NCBI RefSeq assembly: GCF_003289955.1
Contig: NZ_QLZR01000001.1
Span: forward strand, 434,001 to 498,000
DNA from: Planococcus halotolerans
GTDB lineage: Bacteria > Bacillota > Bacilli > Bacillales_A > Planococcaceae
Direction: 5' to 3'
DNA: 64,000 nt
The translations under genes and the position numbers were made by a program. Under the pieces are notes generated by a model. It ran no database searches. It saw only the letters and a list, made by a program, of their open reading frames with translations, and was not told the origin of the DNA. This document shows, piece by piece, positions 23,864 through 31,868 of the stretch (the first letter of the stretch is position 1; every line of letters starts with the position of its first letter).

Positions 23864-24829
23864 ATGAGACAATTTTGGACAATGGCAACAGCGGTTATTC
23901 TATGCGGAGTGCTCTTCATTATCCTGAGGCCTCTCGCAGATAAACCGACATTTGAAGAAGACATCGCTCAGCTCGACCTTCCTGAAGTGACTGAAGAAGC
24001 ACCGGCTGAGCTGCTGGCATCCGGTGAAGACATTGATAAGATTGCCGAGTTCCCGATTAAGCCTGCACAACGCGAGAAATTACAGGAATTACAGCAGCAG
24101 CGCCAGCAAAGCATCCAGGGCATGGTGCCGGCGCGGGTCGCCATCCCATCCATCGGTGTGGATGCAGCTATCGAAGCGACCGGCATCCTCGAGAACGGTG
24201 AAATGGGCGTACCTGAAGACATCAATCAGGTTGGCTGGTTTGAACCCGGCTTTAAAGTTGGCGCTAAAGGCCACGCCGTTCTCGCGGGACATGTCGACAG
24301 CTATACCGGACCGGCGATTTTCTATCATCTGAAGAAAGTCGAAGCGGGCGAAAAAGTCATCGTCACAGATAAAGACGGCCGTGAAATGATTTATGAAATA
24401 CAAGGAAAAACCAGTTATCCGACCGACGAAGCGCCGATTGAGGAAATCTTCGGCCCTTCCGACAGCCGGATGATCAATTTGATCACCTGTACAGGAACCT
24501 TTAACCGGGATACCGGCTCCCATGAAGAACGCCTTGTCGTCACTGCGAAATTGATTTCGGACTCTAGCGTTCAGAACAAACAGCCGGAAGCGCCGACGAA
24601 TGTCACGGCGACTTCGTTCAATGTTGCTTGGCATGCTGTACGAGATGAGGCCATCATCGGTTACCGCGTTTATGAGGAAGATATCGAGACCAGTGAAATG
24701 ACAAAGATTGCGACAGTGTCACTGTTTGATCGCAAGAAAGTGGAAATTGCGGAGGATGATTCGAAACGCTATTATGTTTCTTCCGTTGATGTCGATTTGA
24801 ATGAGTCGGAGAAAGCCACTGCGGAGTAA
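23864..24829 (+). CDS. Class F-like sortase with a C-terminal fibronectin type III domain
   Basis: Membrane-anchored transpeptidase of 321 residues. N-terminal membrane helix, Glu/Pro-rich linker and coiled Gln-rich stretch to residue 85, then a sortase domain (PARVAIPSIGVDAAIEATGI) with catalytic His in HAVLAGHVDS, Cys in LITCTGTFN and Arg in EERLVVTAKL. After residue 235 an Fn3-like domain (PEAPTNVTATSFNVAWHAV, IGYRVYEED) occupies the rest; I do not know this arrangement as common in sortases. It probably attaches the MPATG protein of the gene upstream to the wall. Both are under the ECF promoter; a terminator follows. Confidence 0.88.
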   Translation: MRQFWTMATAVILCGVLFIILRPLADKPTFEEDIAQLDLPEVTEEAPAELLASGEDIDKIAEFPIKPAQREKLQELQQQRQQSIQGMVPARVAIPSIGVDAAIEATGILENGEMGVPEDINQVGWFEPGFKVGAKGHAVLAGHVDSYTGPAIFYHLKKVEAGEKVIVTDKDGREMIYEIQGKTSYPTDEAPIEEIFGPSDSRMINLITCTGTFNRDTGSHEERLVVTAKLISDSSVQNKQPEAPTNVTATSFNVAWHAVRDEAIIGYRVYEEDIETSEMTKIATVSLFDRKKVEIAEDDSKRYYVSSVDVDLNESEKATAE

Positions 24830-24861
24830 AAGTAATAGCGCCATTAACATTTCCCAAACAG

Positions 24862-24901
24862 AAAAAGGCCTTCCCATTCATCAGAATGGGAAGGCCTTTT
24901 T
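24862..24901. terminator. Bidirectional terminator after the sortase gene
   Basis: AAAAAGGCCTTCCCATTC, loop ATCA, GAATGGGAAGGCCTTTTT: an 18-bp perfect stem serving the sortase and GGDEF-EAL genes, which converge. Confidence 0.95.
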
Positions 24902-24913
24902 GATAGCAGTGGG

Positions 24914-27193
24914 TCAGCGCGCAGTGCCCTGTTCGATTTTATCTGCCATCAATTCAGGGATTTTCATCAATTCTTCGAAATCTTCCGGCGTAACCGGTTT
25001 CGAGAACAGGTAACCCTGGCCGATGGTGCAGCCGTGTTCGATGAGGACCTTCATCTGATTTTCGGATTCGATCCCTTCGGCAACAAGGATCATGTCCAGA
25101 TTCAAGCCGAGGTCGATGATGGCTTTGACCATCGGATTCATGGCGTCAATATCCAATTCGTCCACAAACGATTTGTCGATTTTCAGGGTATCAATCGGCA
25201 ATTTCTGCAGCACATTCAAAGAAGAATAACCGGTTCCGAAGTCATCGATGGATATTTTAATCCCCATCTGTTGGAGGCTTATAAGAATCCTTTTGCTCTC
25301 CTTGATATTCTGCATAATGCTCTCAGTAATTTCCAGCTCCAAATAGCGTGTATCAAGTCCCGTTTTCTTCAAAACCTGCTCGACCGTGTCAAGGAATTTG
25401 CCGTGTTTGAACTGGAGCACCGATACGTTGACCGAAACACTGAGCGGCGGATAACCTGCATCCTGCCATTGTTTGTTCTGGCGGCACGCTTCCTCGAGCA
25501 CCCATTCACCGATCGCCACAATCTGGCCGGTTTCTTCGGCGACCGGTATGAATTCGACCGGGGAAATCCAGCCAAGTTCCGGATGCTGCCAGCGCAGAAG
25601 CGCTTCCATTCCGATGATTTTCCTGGTCCCGAGCACTACTTTGGGCTGGTAGTAAAGGATGAATTGATTTTTTTGAACAGCTTTTTTCAAAGCATTTTCA
25701 ATAGTCATCTTGCGGATCTTTTCCTGGCTCAACTCAACATTGAAGAAACTGTAGCCATTCTTGCCATTTTCTTTTGACAGGTACATCGCTGCATCTGCAC
25801 TTTTCATCAAATCTTCAGGCGTATAACCGTTTTCGGGATATTTGCTGATGCCGATGCTTGGTGTGATATTAACTTCAAATTCATCAACATCCAGCGATTT
25901 ATGAAAAAGATTCAGGAGTTTATTGGCGACAGCTTCACATTTTTCATCAGTCGCATCCAGAATGACGATGATGAACTCATCTCCTCCCAGGCGGAACAGC
26001 ATCATGTTCTTTTCCATCGCCGTCTGCAGCCGCTCGGCAGTCTTAATCAGCACCTGGTCGCCAATGTGGTGGCCGAGCGTATCGTTCACCACTTTAAACT
26101 GATCCAAATCAATCAATAAAAGAGCCATCTGCTTTGTTGGATAGTCAGCAAGCAAATTTTCGATTTCCACTTTGAAACTGCTTCTGTTGCGTAAATCCGT
26201 AAGTTGGTCATGATAAGCCAAATACCTGTACTGCTCCACCAACTGCCGGTTTTTCCGAAGCACCTGCATCTGCCGGCCAAGTACCAGGCAGAAGGTTACC
26301 AGCAAACCCGTACTCAGACCATTGAGGTCATATTGATAGCTATGGACGACCAATACCAGGAGAATGAGAATGCTCAAATACGGAAATGCGGCGTCTTTAT
26401 CCTTGGCGTTATTTTTCAATGCCCAAACACTGTTGCCGTCGTTGGACTTAGCATAGTAACCCGACAACCCGATGAGTAAAGTCGACAAGAGCCATAAGAC
26501 GTCAACCAAATGGCCCGGCTGATAGCTTTCCTGGAAAGACACATAGACGTACAGCAGGTCCGCTGCAACCTGGATGAAAAATCCTGTAAGAAGGAAGTTC
26601 AGCACATCCTGCTGCTTATTTTTTCGGATCAAGTAATACAAAATGGTAACAGCCAACAGAATCGTCAGGTCCGCTACCGGAAAAATGATGGCCGTCAACG
26701 TAATAAGCCAGGAATTCCCGGACAGTTCCAGTACCGGCTTAATCAGATAATGGAAACTGATTGAGCCAACTGTGATCATGAATACCGTGATATTAAAAAC
26801 ATAGGAAGTTCCTGCAAACTCGCTGCTCAACTCCCGGATTTTGGCAACCAGCGCTGCCAGGAAGATTAAATATGAAACAAGCCAGACGACAGAAGAAAGA
26901 ATTGGTGAATTATATATCCCCTGGCTGAACTGAAGAAAGAGCCAGATCAAATTGCCGCTGGTATAGAAAAATAATCCCGCCTGCAAAAGCAGCCAAAAGG
27001 TCTTTTGCCGACGGCCGGCAACGCGGCAAGCTTGAAACAACCAAGTTAAACTGATTATTCCAACGAAGATTTGAAGCACGTTCGTCCCTACGGTAACCAG
27101 CCATGGATTGTCTTCGAATGAAAGAATCCAACTGTAAAACAAAGTAATTGCCAATAAAATAAGCGAAACGGGAAATAATATCTGCTTTAACAT
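24914..27193 (-). CDS. Membrane GGDEF-EAL protein (cyclic di-GMP turnover)
   Basis: 759 residues. Residues 1-300 hold about nine hydrophobic segments (a membrane sensor region). GGDEF domain at about 330-490 with intact RLGGDEF and the preceding LTDLRNR; EAL domain at about 505-750 with EALLRWQHP, and the later metal-site segments DDFGTGYSSL and KIDKSFV. Both domains look active. ATG 27193 follows AGGGGGAG; the frame extends 22 codons upstream without a ribosome site. Single-gene transcript; no regulatory site seen. Confidence 0.93.
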   Translation of the reverse strand: MLKQILFPVSLILLAITLFYSWILSFEDNPWLVTVGTNVLQIFVGIISLTWLFQACRVAGRRQKTFWLLLQAGLFFYTSGNLIWLFLQFSQGIYNSPILSSVVWLVSYLIFLAALVAKIRELSSEFAGTSYVFNITVFMITVGSISFHYLIKPVLELSGNSWLITLTAIIFPVADLTILLAVTILYYLIRKNKQQDVLNFLLTGFFIQVAADLLYVYVSFQESYQPGHLVDVLWLLSTLLIGLSGYYAKSNDGNSVWALKNNAKDKDAAFPYLSILILLVLVVHSYQYDLNGLSTGLLVTFCLVLGRQMQVLRKNRQLVEQYRYLAYHDQLTDLRNRSSFKVEIENLLADYPTKQMALLLIDLDQFKVVNDTLGHHIGDQVLIKTAERLQTAMEKNMMLFRLGGDEFIIVILDATDEKCEAVANKLLNLFHKSLDVDEFEVNITPSIGISKYPENGYTPEDLMKSADAAMYLSKENGKNGYSFFNVELSQEKIRKMTIENALKKAVQKNQFILYYQPKVVLGTRKIIGMEALLRWQHPELGWISPVEFIPVAEETGQIVAIGEWVLEEACRQNKQWQDAGYPPLSVSVNVSVLQFKHGKFLDTVEQVLKKTGLDTRYLELEITESIMQNIKESKRILISLQQMGIKISIDDFGTGYSSLNVLQKLPIDTLKIDKSFVDELDIDAMNPMVKAIIDLGLNLDMILVAEGIESENQMKVLIEHGCTIGQGYLFSKPVTPEDFEELMKIPELMADKIEQGTAR

Positions 27194-27614
27194 AGATGCT
27201 CCCCCTGAGTGTCCGAAATCATAACAAGTCTGAAATTGGTTTATATATAAACCTATCAATAAAAAGTTATATGAGGAATCTTAATACCCTATGCCAGAAC
27301 TTTGCTCTGCACTCCCCATCTCATAAAATTAATTTCTCCAACCGGAATACTAAGATTTATAATACACGCTTAGTAAGAATAAGTATAACCGTTATTATGA
27401 CAAAAATATAGAACTTTTATCACTCTTGCAATATAAGGAATTAAAGTCAATGGACCTACTAATTTCGGGAAACGAAGAAATACAAATATATCAGAAACAC
27501 AATCATAAAAAAGTGTCTCTTCTACTTTATCGGCAGGTTTCCATAAAAATTGACTTCTATTTTTGACATTGCTACCTTCAATATAAGCTCTCAGAGCAAA
27601 AACGAGGTGAAGAA
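27194..27614. other. Gene-free stretch, nothing recognised
   Basis: 421 AT-rich bases between divergent genes. No ORF with a ribosome site, RNA gene, repeat or clear promoter pair was found; a TTGACT near 27550 lacks a good -10. Confidence 0.5.
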
Positions 27615-28235
27615 ATGATTTTCTTAATCATCTGGCTGCTGCTGATCGTCTATGCCCGTTACCTGGCACCCGGCACCGGCGCCAACAATCCGATTTTCCC
27701 GGAACTGTTCAACGGCAATATCGGCGCAATCGACCCGCTCGTCTTTGCCGTGTTCAATTCACTCGGCATTTTTCCGATGGTCTTTCTGACGATTCTTTTG
27801 CTCAACGATAAACAGCGCTGGCCGGCGTGGCCGTTCGCCTTGCTGTCATTTGGCATTGGCGCATTCTCGCTGCTTCCGTATTATGCGTTCGGCAACAAAA
27901 AATCCGGCAAAAAACTGCGCACGCCTCGCTGGCTCGTCCGTTTCCTCCGCTCCCGCTTCTGGCTCATCGTCCTCATCATCATGTGGACCGTCAATTGGCT
28001 GACGCTGCTGCAGGGATTTTCGTTCGCTGATTACGTCGATTATTTCTTTGCCTCGAGCCTCGTGTCAGTCATGACCGTCGACTGGCTTGTGCTCTACGGC
28101 TTGTCCATTTACACTGTCCACCGATTTTATCCGGACGCCCGATCCAAAGGATTGGCGTGGGTGCCGATTATTGGGCCGGTTCTGGTGCTATTGAGGAACA
28201 GGGATTTGCTCAGGAACCGGAACCGGCTTTATTGA
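27615..28235 (+). CDS. Uncharacterised integral membrane protein
   Basis: 206 residues with five predicted membrane segments (2-19, 40-62, 69-90, 112-133, 150-168) and basic loops; the C-terminus is Arg-rich (NRDLLRNRNRLY). I do not recognise the family. The ribosome site GAGGTGAAGA precedes ATG 27615. A terminator follows, so it is a single-gene transcript. Confidence 0.8.
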   Translation: MIFLIIWLLLIVYARYLAPGTGANNPIFPELFNGNIGAIDPLVFAVFNSLGIFPMVFLTILLLNDKQRWPAWPFALLSFGIGAFSLLPYYAFGNKKSGKKLRTPRWLVRFLRSRFWLIVLIIMWTVNWLTLLQGFSFADYVDYFFASSLVSVMTVDWLVLYGLSIYTVHRFYPDARSKGLAWVPIIGPVLVLLRNRDLLRNRNRLY

Positions 28236-28256
28236 AAATAAATTCTCTCCAAACGA

Positions 28257-28289
28257 AAAGGAGTGCACAAATTCAATGTGCACTCCTTT
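28257..28289. terminator. Bidirectional terminator
   Basis: AAAGGAGTGCAC, 9-nt loop, GTGCACTCCTTT, between the membrane protein gene (+) and the alcohol dehydrogenase gene (-). Confidence 0.85.
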
Positions 28290-28297
28290 AATATCGT

Positions 28298-29476
28298 TCA
28301 GCTTTTCTCTCTAACGACACCTTCATAAGCAATCCGGTAAATCGCATAGATATCGTCCCGCTCCAATTGCATCGGGCTTCTTGCCAGCAGGCGCTGCTGT
28401 TTGACCGCATCTGCCGTCAGGCTTTCCAGCGCTTCTTCGGTGATGCCGAAACCCTGCAGCGACAGCGGAATTTCTACATCCGCGACGAGACGCTTCAGTT
28501 CTTCCACACATTTCAGAGAATCTTCTCCATTATGCTGTTCCGATAATGTAAAGCCCATCGCTTCGTAGATGTCGCGCATCCGTTTTTCGCAGCTTGGACG
28601 GATATAGCCCATCACATAGGGCAGCAGCACTGCATTTGATTCGCCGTGGGAGATATGGAATTGCCCGCCAAGCGGATAAGCCAGCGCATGGACGCCCGCT
28701 ACACCTGCGTTAAAAAAGGCCAGCCCCGCAAGAAAACTGCCGTAGCTCATATCAGAACGCGCTTCCTTATTGCTGCCATCCGTAACCGCCGTACGGATGG
28801 AACCGCTGATCAGCCGGATCGCCTGCAGCGCCAGCCCGTCCGTAACCGGATTGGCGTTCACCGAAACGTACGCCTCGATTGCGTGCGTCAATGCATCGAT
28901 TCCGGTAGCGGCCGTCACTTTAGGAGGCAATGACACCGTCAGCGCCGGATCGACAATGGCTGCATCGGGCAATAAATAATCGTGCGTCACTACGTCTTTC
29001 GTTGTCGTCAGGGAAAGGACCGCAATATTCGTCACTTCCGAACCCGTGCCGGAAGTCGTCGGTATCAAAATTTTCGGCAGCCCTTTATGGGTCAGCGAAC
29101 GTGTGCCCGTCAGGTTCAAATAATCCGCCACATCACCTTCATGCGTTGCCAGAACCCCGGCTAGCTTTGCCAAATCGAGCGCGCTTCCCCCGCCCAGCCC
29201 GATGACCAGATCGAATTCCCGCTCCCGCGTAAAACGCACCAGTTTTTCACCCACTTCTAGCGGCGGTTCCGGAACAACTTCCGTATAAAGTTCAGCCTGA
29301 ATTCCGGCTGCCGCGAGCGGCTCTGTAACCTTATCTGTAATTCCCAGTTTCTCCAATAACGGATCCGTCACGACAAGAATTCTTTTCGCATCAAACCGTT
29401 TCACTTCATCCATCAAATGATCGAGCGCTCCCCAGCCCGTGTAGCTGAGGGGCGTAAAGGTAATTTTAGCGGACAT
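28298..29476 (-). CDS. Iron-containing alcohol dehydrogenase
   Basis: 392 residues. NAD-binding GLGGGSALDLAKL, TTSGTGSEVTNIAVL, and iron ligands in ATGIDALTHAIEAYVS, VHALAYPLGG and HISHGESNAVL. Members reduce aldehydes to alcohols. It starts 4 nt after the MaoC gene upstream, as the last gene of an operon that also has a thioesterase, FabG and two MaoC proteins; this suggests a role in acyl or hydroxyacyl metabolism. Substrate unknown. Confidence 0.93.
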   Translation of the reverse strand: MSAKITFTPLSYTGWGALDHLMDEVKRFDAKRILVVTDPLLEKLGITDKVTEPLAAAGIQAELYTEVVPEPPLEVGEKLVRFTREREFDLVIGLGGGSALDLAKLAGVLATHEGDVADYLNLTGTRSLTHKGLPKILIPTTSGTGSEVTNIAVLSLTTTKDVVTHDYLLPDAAIVDPALTVSLPPKVTAATGIDALTHAIEAYVSVNANPVTDGLALQAIRLISGSIRTAVTDGSNKEARSDMSYGSFLAGLAFFNAGVAGVHALAYPLGGQFHISHGESNAVLLPYVMGYIRPSCEKRMRDIYEAMGFTLSEQHNGEDSLKCVEELKRLVADVEIPLSLQGFGITEEALESLTADAVKQQRLLARSPMQLERDDIYAIYRIAYEGVVREKS

Positions 29477-29480
29477 GCGT

Positions 29481-29912
29481 TCAACTCCCTTGAGCAGCTG
29501 GCGGCTGGTTTTTCAGTACAGCAAAAGCCAGACTGCCGGCCAGCACTTTTTTCCCGTCCTGATTGACAGCTTCAACATCAAAAATCTGCTTTTCACTGTC
29601 CTTCTCTTTCAATTTCGCCTCCAACGAGACAACATCTCCCAGAAACACCATTCCTTTAAACCGGATCGAATAAGTCTCAATAAAACCTTCCCCCAAATAA
29701 GGAGTGAACAGTTTTGCCAGGTTCCCCATCGTCCACATGCCGTGCGCAATAATGCCAGGAAGTCCTGCATGTTCCGCTTCCGCGTCAATTGTATGTATAG
29801 GATTGAAATCCCCGGAAGCCCCTGCATACTTGATCAAATCCAACCGGGATACCGGCTCCAACTGAATTACAGGCAGCGTTTCCCCCACTTCCATCTGTCC
29901 GATTCCGCTCAT
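29481..29912 (-). CDS. MaoC-like dehydratase, catalytic subunit
   Basis: Hot-dog fold enoyl/hydroxyacyl hydratase of 143 residues. The hydratase motif is complete: YAGASGDFNPIHTIDAEA gives the Asp-x4-His pair, followed by GIIAHGMWTMG. It overlaps the gene upstream by 4 nt (ATGA). It probably pairs with the non-catalytic hot-dog protein at 29909-30358, as in two-chain (HtdX/HtdY-like) hydratases. Confidence 0.9.
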   Translation of the reverse strand: MSGIGQMEVGETLPVIQLEPVSRLDLIKYAGASGDFNPIHTIDAEAEHAGLPGIIAHGMWTMGNLAKLFTPYLGEGFIETYSIRFKGMVFLGDVVSLEAKLKEKDSEKQIFDVEAVNQDGKKVLAGSLAFAVLKNQPPAAQGS

Positions 29913-30358
29913 CTCTCCATCTCCTTCCGGGCAGCCTCATTGATGATCACAATCCGCTCCTCCGTGAAAAGGAGCTGCTGTTCGGCGTCTTCCCCGTAAC
30001 GGGTCAGGATCAGAAAGCCCATCTTCCCGAAATTGCCGGTCCGCTCGTAATACTCTTTCACTTCAATCCAGCAATGGACTTCTTCCCCCACAAAAAGCGG
30101 GCGGGTATAGACATAATTCTGCTCGCCGTGAATTAATCCTTTCGGTGGCAGGTTGAGTCCCGGAATCGAACCGCTGTCGAAAGTGACCGGAAACGTCGGT
30201 GGTGCAATATTTCTGCCGTAAACAGACTGCTTCCCCGCTTCTTCATCGGTGAACAGCGGCGAATCATCCCCTATCGCTTCCGCGAATTTCTTAACCGCGC
30301 CACGTTCAATTACGTTTTTCGTTTTCTCTGACTTTCTGCCGATCATCTCTTTCAGCAT
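29909..30358 (-). CDS. MaoC N-terminal-type hot-dog protein, non-catalytic subunit
   Basis: 149 residues. The hydratase motif is altered: AEAIGDDSPLFTDEEA has no His at the place where the partner gene has one, as in the inactive halves of two-subunit hydratases. ATG 30358 follows GGGGATG 4-10 nt upstream; the upstream 26 codons of open frame overlap fabG and have no ribosome site. The gene starts 16 nt after the fabG-like stop. Confidence 0.85.
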   Translation of the reverse strand: MLKEMIGRKSEKTKNVIERGAVKKFAEAIGDDSPLFTDEEAGKQSVYGRNIAPPTFPVTFDSGSIPGLNLPPKGLIHGEQNYVYTRPLFVGEEVHCWIEVKEYYERTGNFGKMGFLILTRYGEDAEQQLLFTEERIVIINEAARKEMER

Positions 30359-30374
30359 CCGCGCATCCCCTTTC

Positions 30375-31139
30375 TCAGTTTCTCGGTCCGCCCGCGACAT
30401 ACAATACCTGTCCGGATACAAAAGAAGAACGTTCATCCGCGAAAAACGCTACGGCATTCGCGATGTCTTCCGGCTTGCCGCTTCTCCCGACAGGAATCGT
30501 CGCCACGTTCGCTTCGACGAAGCCATCAAACGGCACGCCCATGCGCTCAGCCGTCGCTTTCGTCATATCCGTTTCGATAAAGCCCGGCGCCACAGCATTG
30601 GCCGTCACCCCGAACTTGCCGAGTTCAATCGCCAGTGTCTTCGTGAAGCCTTGCAGACCCGCTTTGGCAGTCGCATAATTCGCCTGTCCTCTGTTTCCGA
30701 GTGCCGAAGTGGAAGAAATATTAATGATTCTTCCGTATTTCTTGTCGATCATGTATTTCTGTACTGCACGTGTCGCATAAAAGGCGCCTTTCAAATGCAC
30801 ATCCATGACCGTCAGCCAGTCTTCATCCGTCATCTTGAACAGCATATTATCCCGGATGACGCCTGCATTGTTCACCAGAATATCGATGGAGCCGAAATGA
30901 TCGTTCACTTCCGCCACCGCCCCTTCCACTTGCTCTTTTTCCGTAACACTCGCCACTTTCGTATAAACGGAATAGCCTTTTGCCTCCAACTCATCTTTAG
31001 CAGCGGCCAGCGCTTCCTCGTTGATATCGATAATCGCGACATTTGCCCCTTCTTCCGCAAAACGTTCAGCGATTTGCCTGCCGATCCCTCTGCTTCCTCC
31101 TGTAACCAATGCTGTGCGTCCTTCAAAATTCTTCGTCAT
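30375..31139 (-). CDS. 3-oxoacyl-ACP reductase-like short-chain dehydrogenase
   Basis: 254 residues. Rossmann motif VTGGSRGIGRQIA, NNAGVIRDN, catalytic Ser in INISSTSALGNRG, and Tyr-x3-Lys in ANYATAKAG. The ending SFVSGQVLYVAGG is typical of the FabG/PhaB group. As the operon has hydratases and a thioesterase, it likely acts on 3-oxoacyl-CoA in a fatty-acid or hydroxyacid pathway, not in core lipid synthesis. Confidence 0.93.
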   Translation of the reverse strand: MTKNFEGRTALVTGGSRGIGRQIAERFAEEGANVAIIDINEEALAAAKDELEAKGYSVYTKVASVTEKEQVEGAVAEVNDHFGSIDILVNNAGVIRDNMLFKMTDEDWLTVMDVHLKGAFYATRAVQKYMIDKKYGRIINISSTSALGNRGQANYATAKAGLQGFTKTLAIELGKFGVTANAVAPGFIETDMTKATAERMGVPFDGFVEANVATIPVGRSGKPEDIANAVAFFADERSSFVSGQVLYVAGGPRN

Positions 31140-31168
31140 GCCAATTCCCCTCTCTTTGAAAATAAAGA

Positions 31169-31582
31169 TTATCCTTCTTCATCTGTTTCATTATGTAATA
31201 AATGCTTGCCGAGCTCTTCCCGAATCGAATCCGATATCCGCTCTGCTTTTTGCGCCTCCAGATTGAAATTCACATACGTAACCTTGCCTTCCGCGCATAA
31301 AATATCATTTTGCCAAATCTCTTCATACAGCTCCAGACTCGAATTGCCGATGCGGCTCACCCAGGTTTTGACCAGCACATCCTGCCCAAAATAGATTTGG
31401 CTCTTATACGCCACATTCATATTCAAGATGATCATCTTCCAGTTCTTAAATGAATGATCCGGTGTAAACAGCTTGAAAATCTCATTCCGCGCCGCTTCAA
31501 ACCACACCGGCACCGTCGTATTGTTGATATGCCCTACTCCGTCCGTTTCGGACACCCGGGGCTCAATCATCTTTTCGTACAT
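31169..31582 (-). CDS. Acyl-CoA thioesterase (4HBT hot-dog)
   Basis: 137 residues. Motif SETDGVGHINNTTVPVWFEA is the 4-hydroxybenzoyl-CoA-thioesterase signature with the catalytic Asp region. ATG 31582 has GAGGAGG 6 nt upstream; 15 further codons in frame upstream lack a site. It is the first gene of the five-gene operon reading leftward to the alcohol dehydrogenase. Confidence 0.9.
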   Translation of the reverse strand: MYEKMIEPRVSETDGVGHINNTTVPVWFEAARNEIFKLFTPDHSFKNWKMIILNMNVAYKSQIYFGQDVLVKTWVSRIGNSSLELYEEIWQNDILCAEGKVTYVNFNLEAQKAERISDSIREELGKHLLHNETDEEG

Positions 31583-31731
31583 GGCGGACCTCCTCGACAT
31601 AAAATATCTGTTTAATTTTTCTGACAATTAATTACTTTTTCAATATACAGGAAGCGTTGGGGGCAGTCAATTTAACAAGCACGGTCAATACCCGCCTTGG
31701 TAACTGGTACTTTAAAAATAAAAAAATACAG

Positions 31732-31773
31732 AAAACCGGATGTGTAAGAGAAGCCTCCTGCACATCCGGTTTT
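31732..31773 (-). terminator. Terminator after the neutral protease gene
   Basis: AAAACCGGATGTG pairs with CACATCCGGTTTT over a 16-nt loop. A second stem (CTTTCACTTC with GAAGTGAAAG, about 31809-31852) lies nearer the protease stop. Confidence 0.75.
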
Positions 31774-31868
31774 CACTGTAATTCTACAAGCTATTAAGTT
31801 GGAGGACCTTTCACTTCACATAACACGGTCTGTCCTTCTTCAGAAGTGAAAGCCTTTAACACATTTTT

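Noticed and set aside
25034-25777. 247-codon plus-strand frame
   Set aside because: Antisense shadow of the EAL domain with no independent signal.
30249-31394. 381-codon plus-strand frame
   Set aside because: It lies antisense to the fabG, MaoC and thioesterase genes, has no family features and no ribosome site.
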